DNA of 64,000 nt, from positions 1 to 64,000 of the forward strand of contig NZ_CZJT01000056.1 in NCBI RefSeq assembly GCF_900010755.1, written 5' to 3'. Below, piece after piece: positions 8,682 to 16,811 of the stretch. Made by a program: the position numbers and the translations under genes. Numbering within the stretch: the first letter of the stretch is position 1; every line of letters starts with the position of its first letter. A model generated the notes under the pieces. That model saw only the letters and a list, made by a program, of their open reading frames with translations, did not search any database and was not told where the DNA came from. The DNA comes from Paeniglutamicibacter antarcticus. Lineage in GTDB: Bacteria > Actinomycetota > Actinomycetes > Actinomycetales > Micrococcaceae.

Positions 8682-10790
8682 TTACTGGGCTTTGACGGGC
8701 CCGGTTGCGGTGCAATCCATGGAGGCGCCGGGCGCCAGGGTGGTGGCAGGGCAGGTGACCGGAACAGAGATCCGGTCATCGTCCACGACGATGTTCTTCA
8801 GTTTCGTGGTGCCCGTGTTCGTGACTGTGTAGGTCCAGGTCACCTGCGTTCCGGAAGGAACATTCGGTGCGTTTTCCGGGCCTGTAACCGGCTTGCCGCC
8901 GTTGTAGGCTGCCGCCTTCTTCACCACCGTGATGCCCGAAACGAGCTTCTTGTTGATGACTTCGCAGCTGATGACGGCGGTTTTCGGAACCGAGAGCTCG
9001 AATCCAAGGCTTCCGGAGTTGACCACAGGAACACTGGAATTGGTGGCGGTATTGATGCATTTGGCGTTAAAGCCGGCCTGCTTGGACAGTTCAAACCCGG
9101 TTTGCTGGGTTTCGGCGATGACGACCTGGCGGTTGACGACATTCGAGTCGTAGCCCGTGACCTTGAAGTTCAAGGCTCCGTTGGCGTCGGTCTGGCCCGA
9201 GGACGTGCCCGCCGAGCCGGCAACGCTAACCCCAGAAGTCGGGGTCCCAAACGTCCACCCGGATCCGGCCGTCTTGGTTCCGTTCGGTTCCAGGATGCTC
9301 TTGACGACGGTTACGGTTCCCTCGCAGTTCTTGGTCGCCATTTCCTTCAGGGTGCTTCCCAGCGTGTCGAAGCCCGTGGTGAAGTAGTCGGATCCTTCGG
9401 CTGATCCGGAAATCAACGACAGGCGTTGCTTCCCGGCCGTGCTGCTTGCCGAGCCGCCGATACCAACCGCAATCACGCGGCTATTGGCGTTCTTGACGCG
9501 GTTCGCGGAGTAGATGGATTCCTCAACCTTGCGCAGGTTGGTGGTGTTGCCCGAGCCGTCGTTGACGCCATCCCTGTAGAAGGTGGGGTCACCATCGGTG
9601 AGGAAGACAACGGCGTCGTATCCCGACGGAATCTGGTCCAGGCCCTTGTCCCAGTTGGTGCCGCCCTCGGCGTTGTCCTTGGTGGCGCCCAACCCGTCGA
9701 TCTTGGTCTTGACGTTTGCGGCACCGGTGCCCTGTGCCACAGACGTCTTTGGCAGCGTGGTGTTGTTCGTCTTGCTTGAGGAATTCTGGGCAGGTGCACG
9801 GGTGGCGAAGGTGTAGAGGCCGATTTGCGACGGCGTGCCTGTCAAGGCGTCCACGAACGTCTTTCCAGCGGACTTGTACGAAGTCATTAGCGACTCGGAT
9901 GCAGTTACCGAGTTGGAGAGGTCGTAGACGAGCGCGATGTCCAAGCCACACTTGTTTGGCATGGCAACGTTGGCCCTCACGAACGGGTATGGTTTGGAGT
10001 TCTTGAGCTCAACCGTTCGTGAAGAGTCCCATGACCGGATCTCGCCGCTGTTGAATCGGATGAGGTTCGAATCCCCGCTGCCCCAGCTTTCGGCAACGGT
10101 CCAACCTTGAGGCGCGCTGACAGCCTTGGCATAAAAGTTTCCGTATTTGTAGCTAAACGGCCACGTCCCGCCTGTCCGATCGAGATCAACAATGAGTCCG
10201 CATCGCCCGCTGCTATCCGTTTGGCACGAATCAATCAGGGTTCCACCGGTGATCGCGTTTTCGTTGGAAACGCTGTAAAACTCGAAAGTCGCGCCCGCGA
10301 GTCCGCTGAGGTTGTCCCCGCTGGATCGAAGTCCTGCAGCCGACACGATCAGCTTCGCCTGGTTCGTTCCAGCACTGGTTCCAGGCACGCCTACGCTTAC
10401 AGAGGCTGCCGCTGCCCGTCCGGCTGTTGGAGTTGACTGCAGCTTGTCAGATGGCACCTTCGCTGGAGTCTTTCCGAGTTCCGGCGCTGCCTGCGTGGCA
10501 CTGCTCGAAGAGGCACTGGACTCCGCCGGCGTGGGATCTGCTTTCTCCGTATTGCTTGGCAGTGGAGTGGTTGTTGCGCTCGGTGTGGACTGAACGATGG
10601 GCCCTTCAGCCTGTTCGGTTCCGGAAAGCGCGTCCTCGGTGGCGCTGATGGACGGGGAAGCCGTTGAAACGGCGCTCTCGCTGCCTGGATCGGCCACTGC
10701 GGTCGGCAGTACGGCAAAAGCCACGGCCACGGCCGTGGCGATGGCGGTCGGCAGCATGAAAAGCCGGCCTCGTACCGGTGAATTCGACAT
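8682..10790 (-). CDS. Secreted vWA-domain adhesin-like protein, C-terminus lacking an anchor
   Basis: 702 residues from ATG 10790 (GGGGAAG upstream; an in-frame GTG 11 codons earlier has none). Signal peptide cut near AVA-DP, a long Ser/Thr/Pro linker (about 40-130), a prealbumin-like domain, then a von Willebrand A domain with a MIDAS DLSNS (about 290-294) and FLTDGDP (about 396-402). Two further beta-sandwich domains follow, the last resembling the DUF11-type repeat (VTWTYTVTNTGTTKLKNI). The protein stops at ATGPVKAQ, apparently within that repeat, with no LPxTG or membrane helix. It heads the fibre locus and probably mediates adhesion. Confidence 0.75.
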   Translation of the reverse strand: MSNSPVRGRLFMLPTAIATAVAVAFAVLPTAVADPGSESAVSTASPSISATEDALSGTEQAEGPIVQSTPSATTTPLPSNTEKADPTPAESSASSSSATQAAPELGKTPAKVPSDKLQSTPTAGRAAAASVSVGVPGTSAGTNQAKLIVSAAGLRSSGDNLSGLAGATFEFYSVSNENAITGGTLIDSCQTDSSGRCGLIVDLDRTGGTWPFSYKYGNFYAKAVSAPQGWTVAESWGSGDSNLIRFNSGEIRSWDSSRTVELKNSKPYPFVRANVAMPNKCGLDIALVYDLSNSVTASESLMTSYKSAGKTFVDALTGTPSQIGLYTFATRAPAQNSSSKTNNTTLPKTSVAQGTGAANVKTKIDGLGATKDNAEGGTNWDKGLDQIPSGYDAVVFLTDGDPTFYRDGVNDGSGNTTNLRKVEESIYSANRVKNANSRVIAVGIGGSASSTAGKQRLSLISGSAEGSDYFTTGFDTLGSTLKEMATKNCEGTVTVVKSILEPNGTKTAGSGWTFGTPTSGVSVAGSAGTSSGQTDANGALNFKVTGYDSNVVNRQVVIAETQQTGFELSKQAGFNAKCINTATNSSVPVVNSGSLGFELSVPKTAVISCEVINKKLVSGITVVKKAAAYNGGKPVTGPENAPNVPSGTQVTWTYTVTNTGTTKLKNIVVDDDRISVPVTCPATTLAPGASMDCTATGPVKAQ

Positions 10791-10823
10791 CAGCTTCCCC
10801 AAAATCTTCAGGTGCTGGATCAC

Positions 10824-11317
10824 CGTGACCCAGCCTCAATAAAGAACCTAGGGTTCGTACCCTTCGCGAGTGTTGCGGAAAGCTTGCGATTGGCTGACGT
10901 TTTTTGGGTGGGGTGCATGAAGTCGTTTTGGTGCACATGTGGCTGGAGGGAACTGGGTCACATGTTACTTTTGCGGCGTTTCCCGTTGTCAGGCTGCACT
11001 ATTTGTTGATAGCCTAGACGCGGGGTATGGACGAAGCGTCCGAACCCGATCCGGCAGGGGCCGTTGGTGAATATCCACGGCAACACCGCGCCGCCTCTCG
11101 GTTTCGTTTTGGGAACGTGACCTGAAGAAGAGGATGGGTGCGATTCGCGTGGAGCCGTGGGGCTCGATGCAAGGTATTGCCGGTTGTGAAGCATGCTTCG
11201 TCCGGATTGCTTGCCTTGGGGGCTGGCATGACCCAACTTGGGGGTGCCGTTTAGGCATGCAAAGCGCATGGGTTCCGTGTTGCCTTGTGTCTTGACGGCC
11301 ATGTTTTTGGGGGACAT
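10824..11317. promoter_or_regulatory. Divergent intergenic region, vWA gene / response regulator
   Basis: About 490 bp without a credible gene. It must hold the promoters of the minus-strand fibre operon and the plus-strand response regulator. I see no clear operator or RNA structure; the reading frames across it have poor codon use. Confidence 0.4.
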
Positions 11318-11998
11318 ATGAATCGTCGCGTCGTGCTTATTGTTGACGGACAAGACCAGCTGCGGCATGCGCTGGATGAACGAGAATTTCAAACCTGCGT
11401 TGCGAGCGCTTCGGACGCACTCGAGGCCTATGCGGCAAGCCGCCCGGCTCTGGTGGTCGTCGACGGCAACGGGGTTCCAAGTGCCGGGCTCGAGGTTTGC
11501 CGCTCCTTGCGCGCCATCAGCGAGGTGCCCATCTTGGTCATTGCCACGGAAATGGATGAAGTCGACGAGCTGCTCGCGTATGCCCTGGGCGCCGATGACT
11601 GCATGATCGGCCCCGTGTCGATCCGCAGGTTCGTCGCCAAGGCGAAGGCGATGACCAGGCGCAGGAAGAACCATGGAATCGAGGCGGAACCTTCAGTGCT
11701 TCGACACGGAGTCCTCGGCTTGGACGTGGCCACCCGCCAGGTAACGGTCGCCGACCGAGCCGTCGGCCTGACCCGCACCGAGTTCGACATCCTGGCGATG
11801 CTCATGCAACGCCCGAGCCACGTGATCACCAGAGCCAACCTGGTCCAAGAGATCTGGCCCGACTGGTTCGGCGACGAGCGTGTCATCGAGGTCCACATCT
11901 CGCGCCTGCGCCGAAAGATCATCAATGCGGATGGCCCGCGCATCGTCGAAGCCGTGCGCGGCGTCGGCTACCGGTTGGGCCAGCTCCAGCCGGCCTGA
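11318..11998 (+). CDS. OmpR-type response regulator with degenerate receiver domain
   Basis: 226 residues from ATG 11318 (GGGGGAC upstream). Receiver domain 1-115, then a winged helix with the RTEFDIL, VEVHISRLRRKI and RGVGYRL signatures. The phosphoacceptor Asp49 is kept (VVVDGNG), but the acidic pair is D10-G, the switch Thr position is Ala76, and the conserved Lys of the KP motif is Gly98 (IGPV). No histidine kinase is near. This looks like an orphan regulator that may work without phosphorylation. It is divergent from the surface-fibre operon, which makes that operon a natural candidate target; this is inference. Confidence 0.8.
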   Translation: MNRRVVLIVDGQDQLRHALDEREFQTCVASASDALEAYAASRPALVVVDGNGVPSAGLEVCRSLRAISEVPILVIATEMDEVDELLAYALGADDCMIGPVSIRRFVAKAKAMTRRRKNHGIEAEPSVLRHGVLGLDVATRQVTVADRAVGLTRTEFDILAMLMQRPSHVITRANLVQEIWPDWFGDERVIEVHISRLRRKIINADGPRIVEAVRGVGYRLGQLQPA

Positions 11999-12037
11999 CC
12001 CGTCACGGACTTCCCTGGACCCGTCGGGGTCCCGGAA

Positions 12038-12078
12038 ACCGGCAACGGCCCGCATCTATGTTGCGGGCCGTTGCCGGT
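12038..12078. terminator. Terminator hairpin after the response regulator
   Basis: Perfect 17-bp inverted repeat (accggcaacggcccgca / tgcgggccgttgccggt) with a 7-nt loop, 40 bp after the stop. No T run. Confidence 0.6.
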
Positions 12079-12092
12079 CCTATCCTGAGGTC

Positions 12093-12302
12093 ATGAGCGA
12101 GATGAAAGATTTGCCAGCAAGCTATGTCGAGTACCTTGAGTCCATCGAGGAACACCACGCGGCGATGGTGCTGCCGGTGATGCGCGAATCCGTGGCCGAG
12201 GGAAAGCACGGTGTCCACGTGCGCGGCCTCGGGGGCCACTACGAGCAGGCCTTCGTGGACGAGAAGGTTCCCTTCGGCCAGGTCAAGGTCACCGTTCCCT
12301 GA
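12093..12302 (+). CDS. Small uncharacterised protein
   Basis: 69 residues starting MSEMKDLPASY, with a gagg element before the ATG. Acidic, with no membrane segment or signal. It begins 14 bp after a terminator hairpin and ends 40 bp before the metallo-hydrolase gene. Third-position GC is high, as in its neighbours, which supports coding. I recognise no family; the MVLPVMRESVAEGKHGVHVRG segment looks like a short alpha/beta fold. Confidence 0.55.
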   Translation: MSEMKDLPASYVEYLESIEEHHAAMVLPVMRESVAEGKHGVHVRGLGGHYEQAFVDEKVPFGQVKVTVP

Positions 12303-12342
12303 CCAAGACCGCCATGACCGGTGGCTGACGAGGAGCCGTTCC

Positions 12343-13233
12343 ATGCCCGATGTCCCCATGCCGGATCCCGGCGCCGAACCTGGCGATGCCCGTGCGGGGG
12401 AAGCAGGCATCGAGACCCTGGAGTGGGAATCGCTGCCCGACGGGTGCTGGCGGCTGACCAGTCCCGGGTTCGCGATGAACAGCGGGCTGGTGGTGGGCAG
12501 CAGGCGCGCGGCCCTGATCGACACCGGTTCCGGTCCCCGGGAAGCCGCGGCTATCCTGCGTGCCGTGCGGCGCATCACCGACGTCGACCTCGTCGTCGTC
12601 AACACGCATGCGCACGGCGACCACTTCCTGGGTAACGATTACTTCAGGGCCCACGGGGTCGGGGACTTCTACGCGGGAAACCTGGCGATCAGCCACATGG
12701 AGGCCACCGAGGCGGAGCAGCGTGCCCTGGTCCTGGCGCTGGAACCCGAAATGGGCGCCGGGGCGGGGGCACACACGGCCATCCACATGCCAACGCATGC
12801 GCTGGGCAGCTCCCCGTACGAGTTGAACCTCGGCGACAGGTTCATCACCCTGCAACAGGTCGGCTCCGCACACAGCCCCGGCGACGTGACGGTGCGCGCG
12901 GGCCGCGTGCTTTTTGCCGGCGACGTGATCGAGCAGGGCGGGCCTCCGAACTTCGGGGATTCGCGTCCGGTCCAGTGGCTTCGGCTGTTGGAGGAGCTCG
13001 CCTCGGGAGAGGCGATCGACACGGTGTTCGTGCCCGGCCACGGAAGCCCGGTGGGCAGGGACTTCGTGCAACGCCAGACCGGGGAAATGCGCGAGGCCAT
13101 CGCGCGGTGCAGGATCCTTGCCGCAAGCCTGCCGGCGGGCCGCGAACCGAGTGACAGCGAGCTGTCCGTGCTGCCCTACGGGGCGGAGGAGTCCCGCTTC
13201 ATGTACGGGCGGCTGGTCGCCACCAGCCCGTAG
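12343..13233 (+). CDS. Metallo-beta-lactamase-fold hydrolase
   Basis: 296 residues; ATG 12343 has AGGAG upstream. The zinc site is complete: HAHGDH at 89-94, then a His in AHSPGD, an Asp in FAGDVIE and a His in VPGHGSP. This is the layout of the cyclase/QR-type MBL-fold hydrolases. Substrate unknown. It is followed 20 bp later by an MFS pump, so the pair may share a transcript and act in detoxification or turnover of a common compound. Confidence 0.78.
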   Translation: MPDVPMPDPGAEPGDARAGEAGIETLEWESLPDGCWRLTSPGFAMNSGLVVGSRRAALIDTGSGPREAAAILRAVRRITDVDLVVVNTHAHGDHFLGNDYFRAHGVGDFYAGNLAISHMEATEAEQRALVLALEPEMGAGAGAHTAIHMPTHALGSSPYELNLGDRFITLQQVGSAHSPGDVTVRAGRVLFAGDVIEQGGPPNFGDSRPVQWLRLLEELASGEAIDTVFVPGHGSPVGRDFVQRQTGEMREAIARCRILAASLPAGREPSDSELSVLPYGAEESRFMYGRLVATSP

Positions 13234-13253
13234 CCCGTGGATACCATGAGGTC

Positions 13254-14453
13254 ATGGTGGATTCGGCGGCAAGTCTCAGGAGCATGGCGCTGAAGGTGTA
13301 TTCGCCGTCGCTGCTCTACGCGGTGGGCCTCGGTGCCGTGACACCGGTCATCGCGATCTCGGCCAGGGACCGCGGGGCGAGCATCGCCACCGCCGCCCTC
13401 GTTGTCACCCTCGTCGGCCTCGGGTCGCTGGTGTCCAACGTGCCGGCGGCGCTGCTGACCAACAGGGTCGGCGAACGGATCGCCATGGTGGCAGCCGGGG
13501 GCTGGGCCGCAGCGGGGCTGGCGCTCGGGCTTTTCGATTCGGCGTTGCCGCTCTTCGCCGTGGGCGTCACCATGCTGGGCATGGCCGGCGCGGTGTTCAA
13601 CCTCGCCCGTCAGAGCTACCTCGCCGAGGCCGTGCCGGTGGCCTACCGGGCGCGGGCCATGTCCACGCTCGGCGGGGTGATGCGGATCGGGGTGTTTGCC
13701 GGCCCGTTCATTGCGACGCTCGCGATGGGCTGGTGGGGTACCGCCGGCGCCTACTGGGTGGGAGTGGCGGCCATGCTGATGGCCCTGGCCGTCTGCTTCG
13801 CGATTCCCGAACTGCCCTCGCGCCGGGACGGCCGGGCCGCCCCCGAGCCCCCGGCCGCCTCGTTGTGGGCGGTGGCGCGGAACAACCGGAAGGTGCTTGG
13901 CGGCGTGGGACTGGGGGTCGTCTGCCTGTCCGCGGTGCGGGCCTCCCGCCAGATCGTGCTGCCCCTGTGGGGCGAGCAGCTGGGGCTCGATGCCGGGACT
14001 ATCGCGCTGGTGTACGGGCTCTCCGGTGCCCTTGACATGTTGGTATTCTACCCGGCCGGCCGGGTCATGGACCTTCGGGGACGGGTGTGGGTGGCGGTTC
14101 CGTGCCTGGTCATCATGGCCGTCGCCATGGCCCTGCTGCCGCTGGCTTCGGGCCTGGCGATGTTCAGCGCAGTCGCCGTGCTGCTGGGCTTCGGCAACGG
14201 CATCGGGTCCGGCATCGTGATGACGCTCGGCGCAGACTACGCCCCGGCCAACGACCGTGCGCGCTTCCTGGGTGTGTGGCGGCTGATGGCCGATGCAGGT
14301 GCCATGGGCGGCCCGGTGCTGCTTTCCGGCACGCTGGCGGTGGCCACGCTGGGTATCGGGATCTGGGGGATCGCCGGGGTGGCGGCGCTCGGGGCCGGGC
14401 TGTTCGCCTACTTCATCCCGAGGTCGGGGTTGAAGCGGATCGGTGCCCCGTAG
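13254..14453 (+). CDS. MFS transporter
   Basis: 399 residues with about 12 hydrophobic helices, the central loop rich in Arg/Pro (residues 182-200), and the family signature around NRVGERIAM after helix 2. This is a drug/efflux-like DHA1-type arrangement. The substrate cannot be read. Its last 46 bases overlap the 3' end of the convergent PAP2 gene. Confidence 0.78.
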   Translation: MVDSAASLRSMALKVYSPSLLYAVGLGAVTPVIAISARDRGASIATAALVVTLVGLGSLVSNVPAALLTNRVGERIAMVAAGGWAAAGLALGLFDSALPLFAVGVTMLGMAGAVFNLARQSYLAEAVPVAYRARAMSTLGGVMRIGVFAGPFIATLAMGWWGTAGAYWVGVAAMLMALAVCFAIPELPSRRDGRAAPEPPAASLWAVARNNRKVLGGVGLGVVCLSAVRASRQIVLPLWGEQLGLDAGTIALVYGLSGALDMLVFYPAGRVMDLRGRVWVAVPCLVIMAVAMALLPLASGLAMFSAVAVLLGFGNGIGSGIVMTLGADYAPANDRARFLGVWRLMADAGAMGGPVLLSGTLAVATLGIGIWGIAGVAALGAGLFAYFIPRSGLKRIGAP

Positions 14454-15346
14454 CGGCTGAACATGCGCAGGACCAGGTGGCCGGCGAGGAACGCCGAGCC
14501 CAGGATCAGGGCCAGGCCCGAGCCGAGGAAGACCAGCAAGTCGGGGTCCGAGACCTCGGTGATCCGCGGATGCGGCAGCAGCAGGGCCACGACCAGGCCG
14601 GCGGTGAAAGCGAGGGTGCCAGCCCACGCACACCAGGCAAGGATCCTTTCCGCCGTCCCGGAACCGTCGGAACCGCCGGTTCCGGACGGGCCGCCCGGCG
14701 CCGCGGGGCCGTGCAGGTGATGCAGGAAGAGGCCGGCAAGCAACGTCCAGAAGGCCACCACCAGGTAGGCGGCGACGACATCGCTGGGACGGTGCCAGCC
14801 GAGCACCAGTGTCGACGCGCCGGCGACCGCCGCGTAGCTCCACCCGCCGAGCGCCACCAACGGGCGGCGGGCCGCGGGGCTGACCAGGAAGATCGACATC
14901 ATCGCGGCAGCGGCGAAGGTCGTGTGGCCGGAGGGGAACGAATTGACGGTGGCTCCGGAAATATTCAGGTCCGGACGTTCGAGGACCACGTGCTTGAGCA
15001 GCTGCGTGGTTCCCGAGGCCCCCAGGATACCCAGGCCGGCAACGACCGGGCGCAGGAAGTCCCGCCTGCGGACCAACGCCCAGAGCAACACCGATCCTGA
15101 CAGGACCGCCGAGAACGCCGGCATGTGGTCGAGGAACGCCAGCGCGGGTTTCCGGGTGGCATCGGCGGCGAGGAACGCCTGGCCGCCCAGCAGCGCTGCA
15201 TCGTCGATCCACTGGCCGAGGCGGGTGCGGACGAAAAAGACGTAGCAGGCGATGAAGGCAGCAGCCAGTGCCGCCATGGCCAGGTACCAGGGCAGCAATC
15301 CGGTGCGCACCCGCGGCTCGGCGGGCGCCATGTCTTCGGAGTCCAT
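14408..15346 (-). CDS. Membrane PAP2-family phosphatase
   Basis: 312 residues from ATG 15346. Several membrane helices surround the PAP2 motifs: KHVVLERP (118-125), PSGH (138-141), and the third motif with the catalytic His185 in GWHRPSD. The Arg that normally follows the Ser in SRxxxxxH is Thr here (ASTLVLGWH), so catalysis may be altered. Likely acts on undecaprenyl pyrophosphate or another lipid phosphate at the membrane. After the core it has a Gly/Ser-rich loop and three further helices, longer than minimal PAP2 proteins. Overlaps the MFS gene tail to tail. Confidence 0.78.
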   Translation of the reverse strand: MDSEDMAPAEPRVRTGLLPWYLAMAALAAAFIACYVFFVRTRLGQWIDDAALLGGQAFLAADATRKPALAFLDHMPAFSAVLSGSVLLWALVRRRDFLRPVVAGLGILGASGTTQLLKHVVLERPDLNISGATVNSFPSGHTTFAAAAMMSIFLVSPAARRPLVALGGWSYAAVAGASTLVLGWHRPSDVVAAYLVVAFWTLLAGLFLHHLHGPAAPGGPSGTGGSDGSGTAERILAWCAWAGTLAFTAGLVVALLLPHPRITEVSDPDLLVFLGSGLALILGSAFLAGHLVLRMFSRYGAPIRFNPDLGMK

Positions 15347-15482
15347 TGCCCCAAGCCTGTCACACCCGGGCGGCCGATGCAGGTCCGGTGCCCGGTGGTC
15401 GCGCCGGAACGAGGCCCGGCAGTGGTCCGCCGCACCGTCCGGGCCTATTGACAAAAAAATTTGTCAGTGGGATTCTTGAGCC

Positions 15483-16070
15483 ATGTTGGACCTGGCCGTA
15501 CTTGAAAACCCGCAGGCCGCAGCGGCGACGCTCGACCCGATGAGACGGCGCCTGCTCGGCGAACTGCGCGAGCCGGCGTCGGCGAGCATGCTGTCCCCCC
15601 GGTTGGGGATCCCGCGCCAGAAAATCACCTACCACCTGAACCAGCTGGCAGAACTGGGGCTGGTCCAGGAGGTCGGCCAGCGCCACAAGGGCATCATGAC
15701 CGAACGGCTCATGCAGGCCACCGCCGCGTCGTACGTCATCTCACCCGAGGCAGTCGGCGCGCTGAACCCGAGCGCCGCCGACCTGCGGGACAGCTTCTCT
15801 GCCGCCTGGATGCTCGCCCTGGCCGCGCGGACGCTGCGCGAGGTCGGGCGCCTGGTGGCCGGTGCGCGCGCGGCCAACCGGCCGCTGGCGACCTTCGCGG
15901 TGGACACCGAGGTGGAGTTCGCCAGTGCCGGCGACCGTGCGGAGTTCAGCCGCGAACTGGCCCAGGGCGTCGCCGCCCTCGCCGCCAAGTACCACAAACC
16001 CTCCCCGGGCGGGCGCAGGCACCGCCTGGTTCTCACCCTCCACCCCACACTGAAGGAACCCGCACCATGA
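15483..16070 (+). CDS. ArsR-type winged-helix transcriptional regulator
   Basis: 195 residues. N-terminal winged helix (MRRRLLGELREPAS..., recognition helix near IPRQKITYHLNQL), followed by a ~110-residue C-terminal region without a metal-site motif. It overlaps the next gene by 4 bp (ATGA), so the two are co-translated. Such ArsR/SRPBCC pairs are common in actinobacteria and probably respond to a small hydrophobic ligand. Confidence 0.78.
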   Translation: MLDLAVLENPQAAAATLDPMRRRLLGELREPASASMLSPRLGIPRQKITYHLNQLAELGLVQEVGQRHKGIMTERLMQATAASYVISPEAVGALNPSAADLRDSFSAAWMLALAARTLREVGRLVAGARAANRPLATFAVDTEVEFASAGDRAEFSRELAQGVAALAAKYHKPSPGGRRHRLVLTLHPTLKEPAP

Positions 16071-16756
16071 ACAAGGAATTCGAGATCCACCAGGAGATGG
16101 AGCTGCCCGGAAGCCCGGAACAGATCTGGAAGGCCGTCACCGAAGACACCGCCGCATGGATGTTCCCCACCGGCGAGTGGGACTCGTTCGTGAGCGAACA
16201 GAGCTACCCGACGCACCTTGTCTCCCGCATGGAAGGCCCGGACGGGTGGTTCAACCAGCTCGAGCACGACATGACGCCGGGGCCGGAGGGGACCCACCTG
16301 CGCTACGTGCACTCGGGAATCTTCGTCGATGACTGGGATAACCAGTACGACGGCGCCTCCAAGCACACCACCTTCTACCTGCACACCCTCGGCCAGTACC
16401 TCAGGCACTTCAACGGCCTCCCGGTGGCCTTCAGCGACGTCCAGGGGCCCGATGCCGCAGCAAGCGCCGACGCCCTCGGGACGTGGCTCGACGCCCTGGG
16501 TGTCGGTGCCGCGCAGGCCGGGGACAGCCTCACCCTCGAGCTGCCGGGCCGCGGGCCGCAGGAAACCGTCGTCGACTTCAGGAACGAGAACTTCGTGGGA
16601 CTGCGGACGCCGGACGCCATGATCCGCATCTTCGGGCGCAATGCCTTCGGGCACCGAGTGGGGTTGACGGTCCACGATTTCCGGCCCGGTGCCGACGCCG
16701 ACGGCAACGAGGAGGCCTGGCAGGCGGCCCTCGACGCCGCCTACGCCGCGGGCTAG
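16067..16756 (+). CDS. SRPBCC/AHSA1-domain protein
   Basis: 229 residues. The start (EIHQEMELPGSPEQIWKAVTE) is the classic entry strand and helix of the START-like fold, which forms a deep hydrophobic pocket. The ~80 C-terminal residues are an extra segment predicted as a second alpha/beta unit. Co-translated with the upstream ArsR regulator. Ligand unknown. Confidence 0.72.
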   Translation: MNKEFEIHQEMELPGSPEQIWKAVTEDTAAWMFPTGEWDSFVSEQSYPTHLVSRMEGPDGWFNQLEHDMTPGPEGTHLRYVHSGIFVDDWDNQYDGASKHTTFYLHTLGQYLRHFNGLPVAFSDVQGPDAAASADALGTWLDALGVGAAQAGDSLTLELPGRGPQETVVDFRNENFVGLRTPDAMIRIFGRNAFGHRVGLTVHDFRPGADADGNEEAWQAALDAAYAAG

Positions 16757-16811
16757 GAACCTGGCACCCGCCCGGCGTCCGCGGCAGCCGGGCGGGGGAT
16801 AGTCTTGAGGC

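Noticed and set aside
13176..15212. 678-codon minus-strand open frame
   Set aside because: It runs antisense to the MFS gene and in another frame of the PAP2 gene, both of which carry clear family motifs. Low-complexity Arg/Gly/Pro composition shows it is a high-GC shadow.
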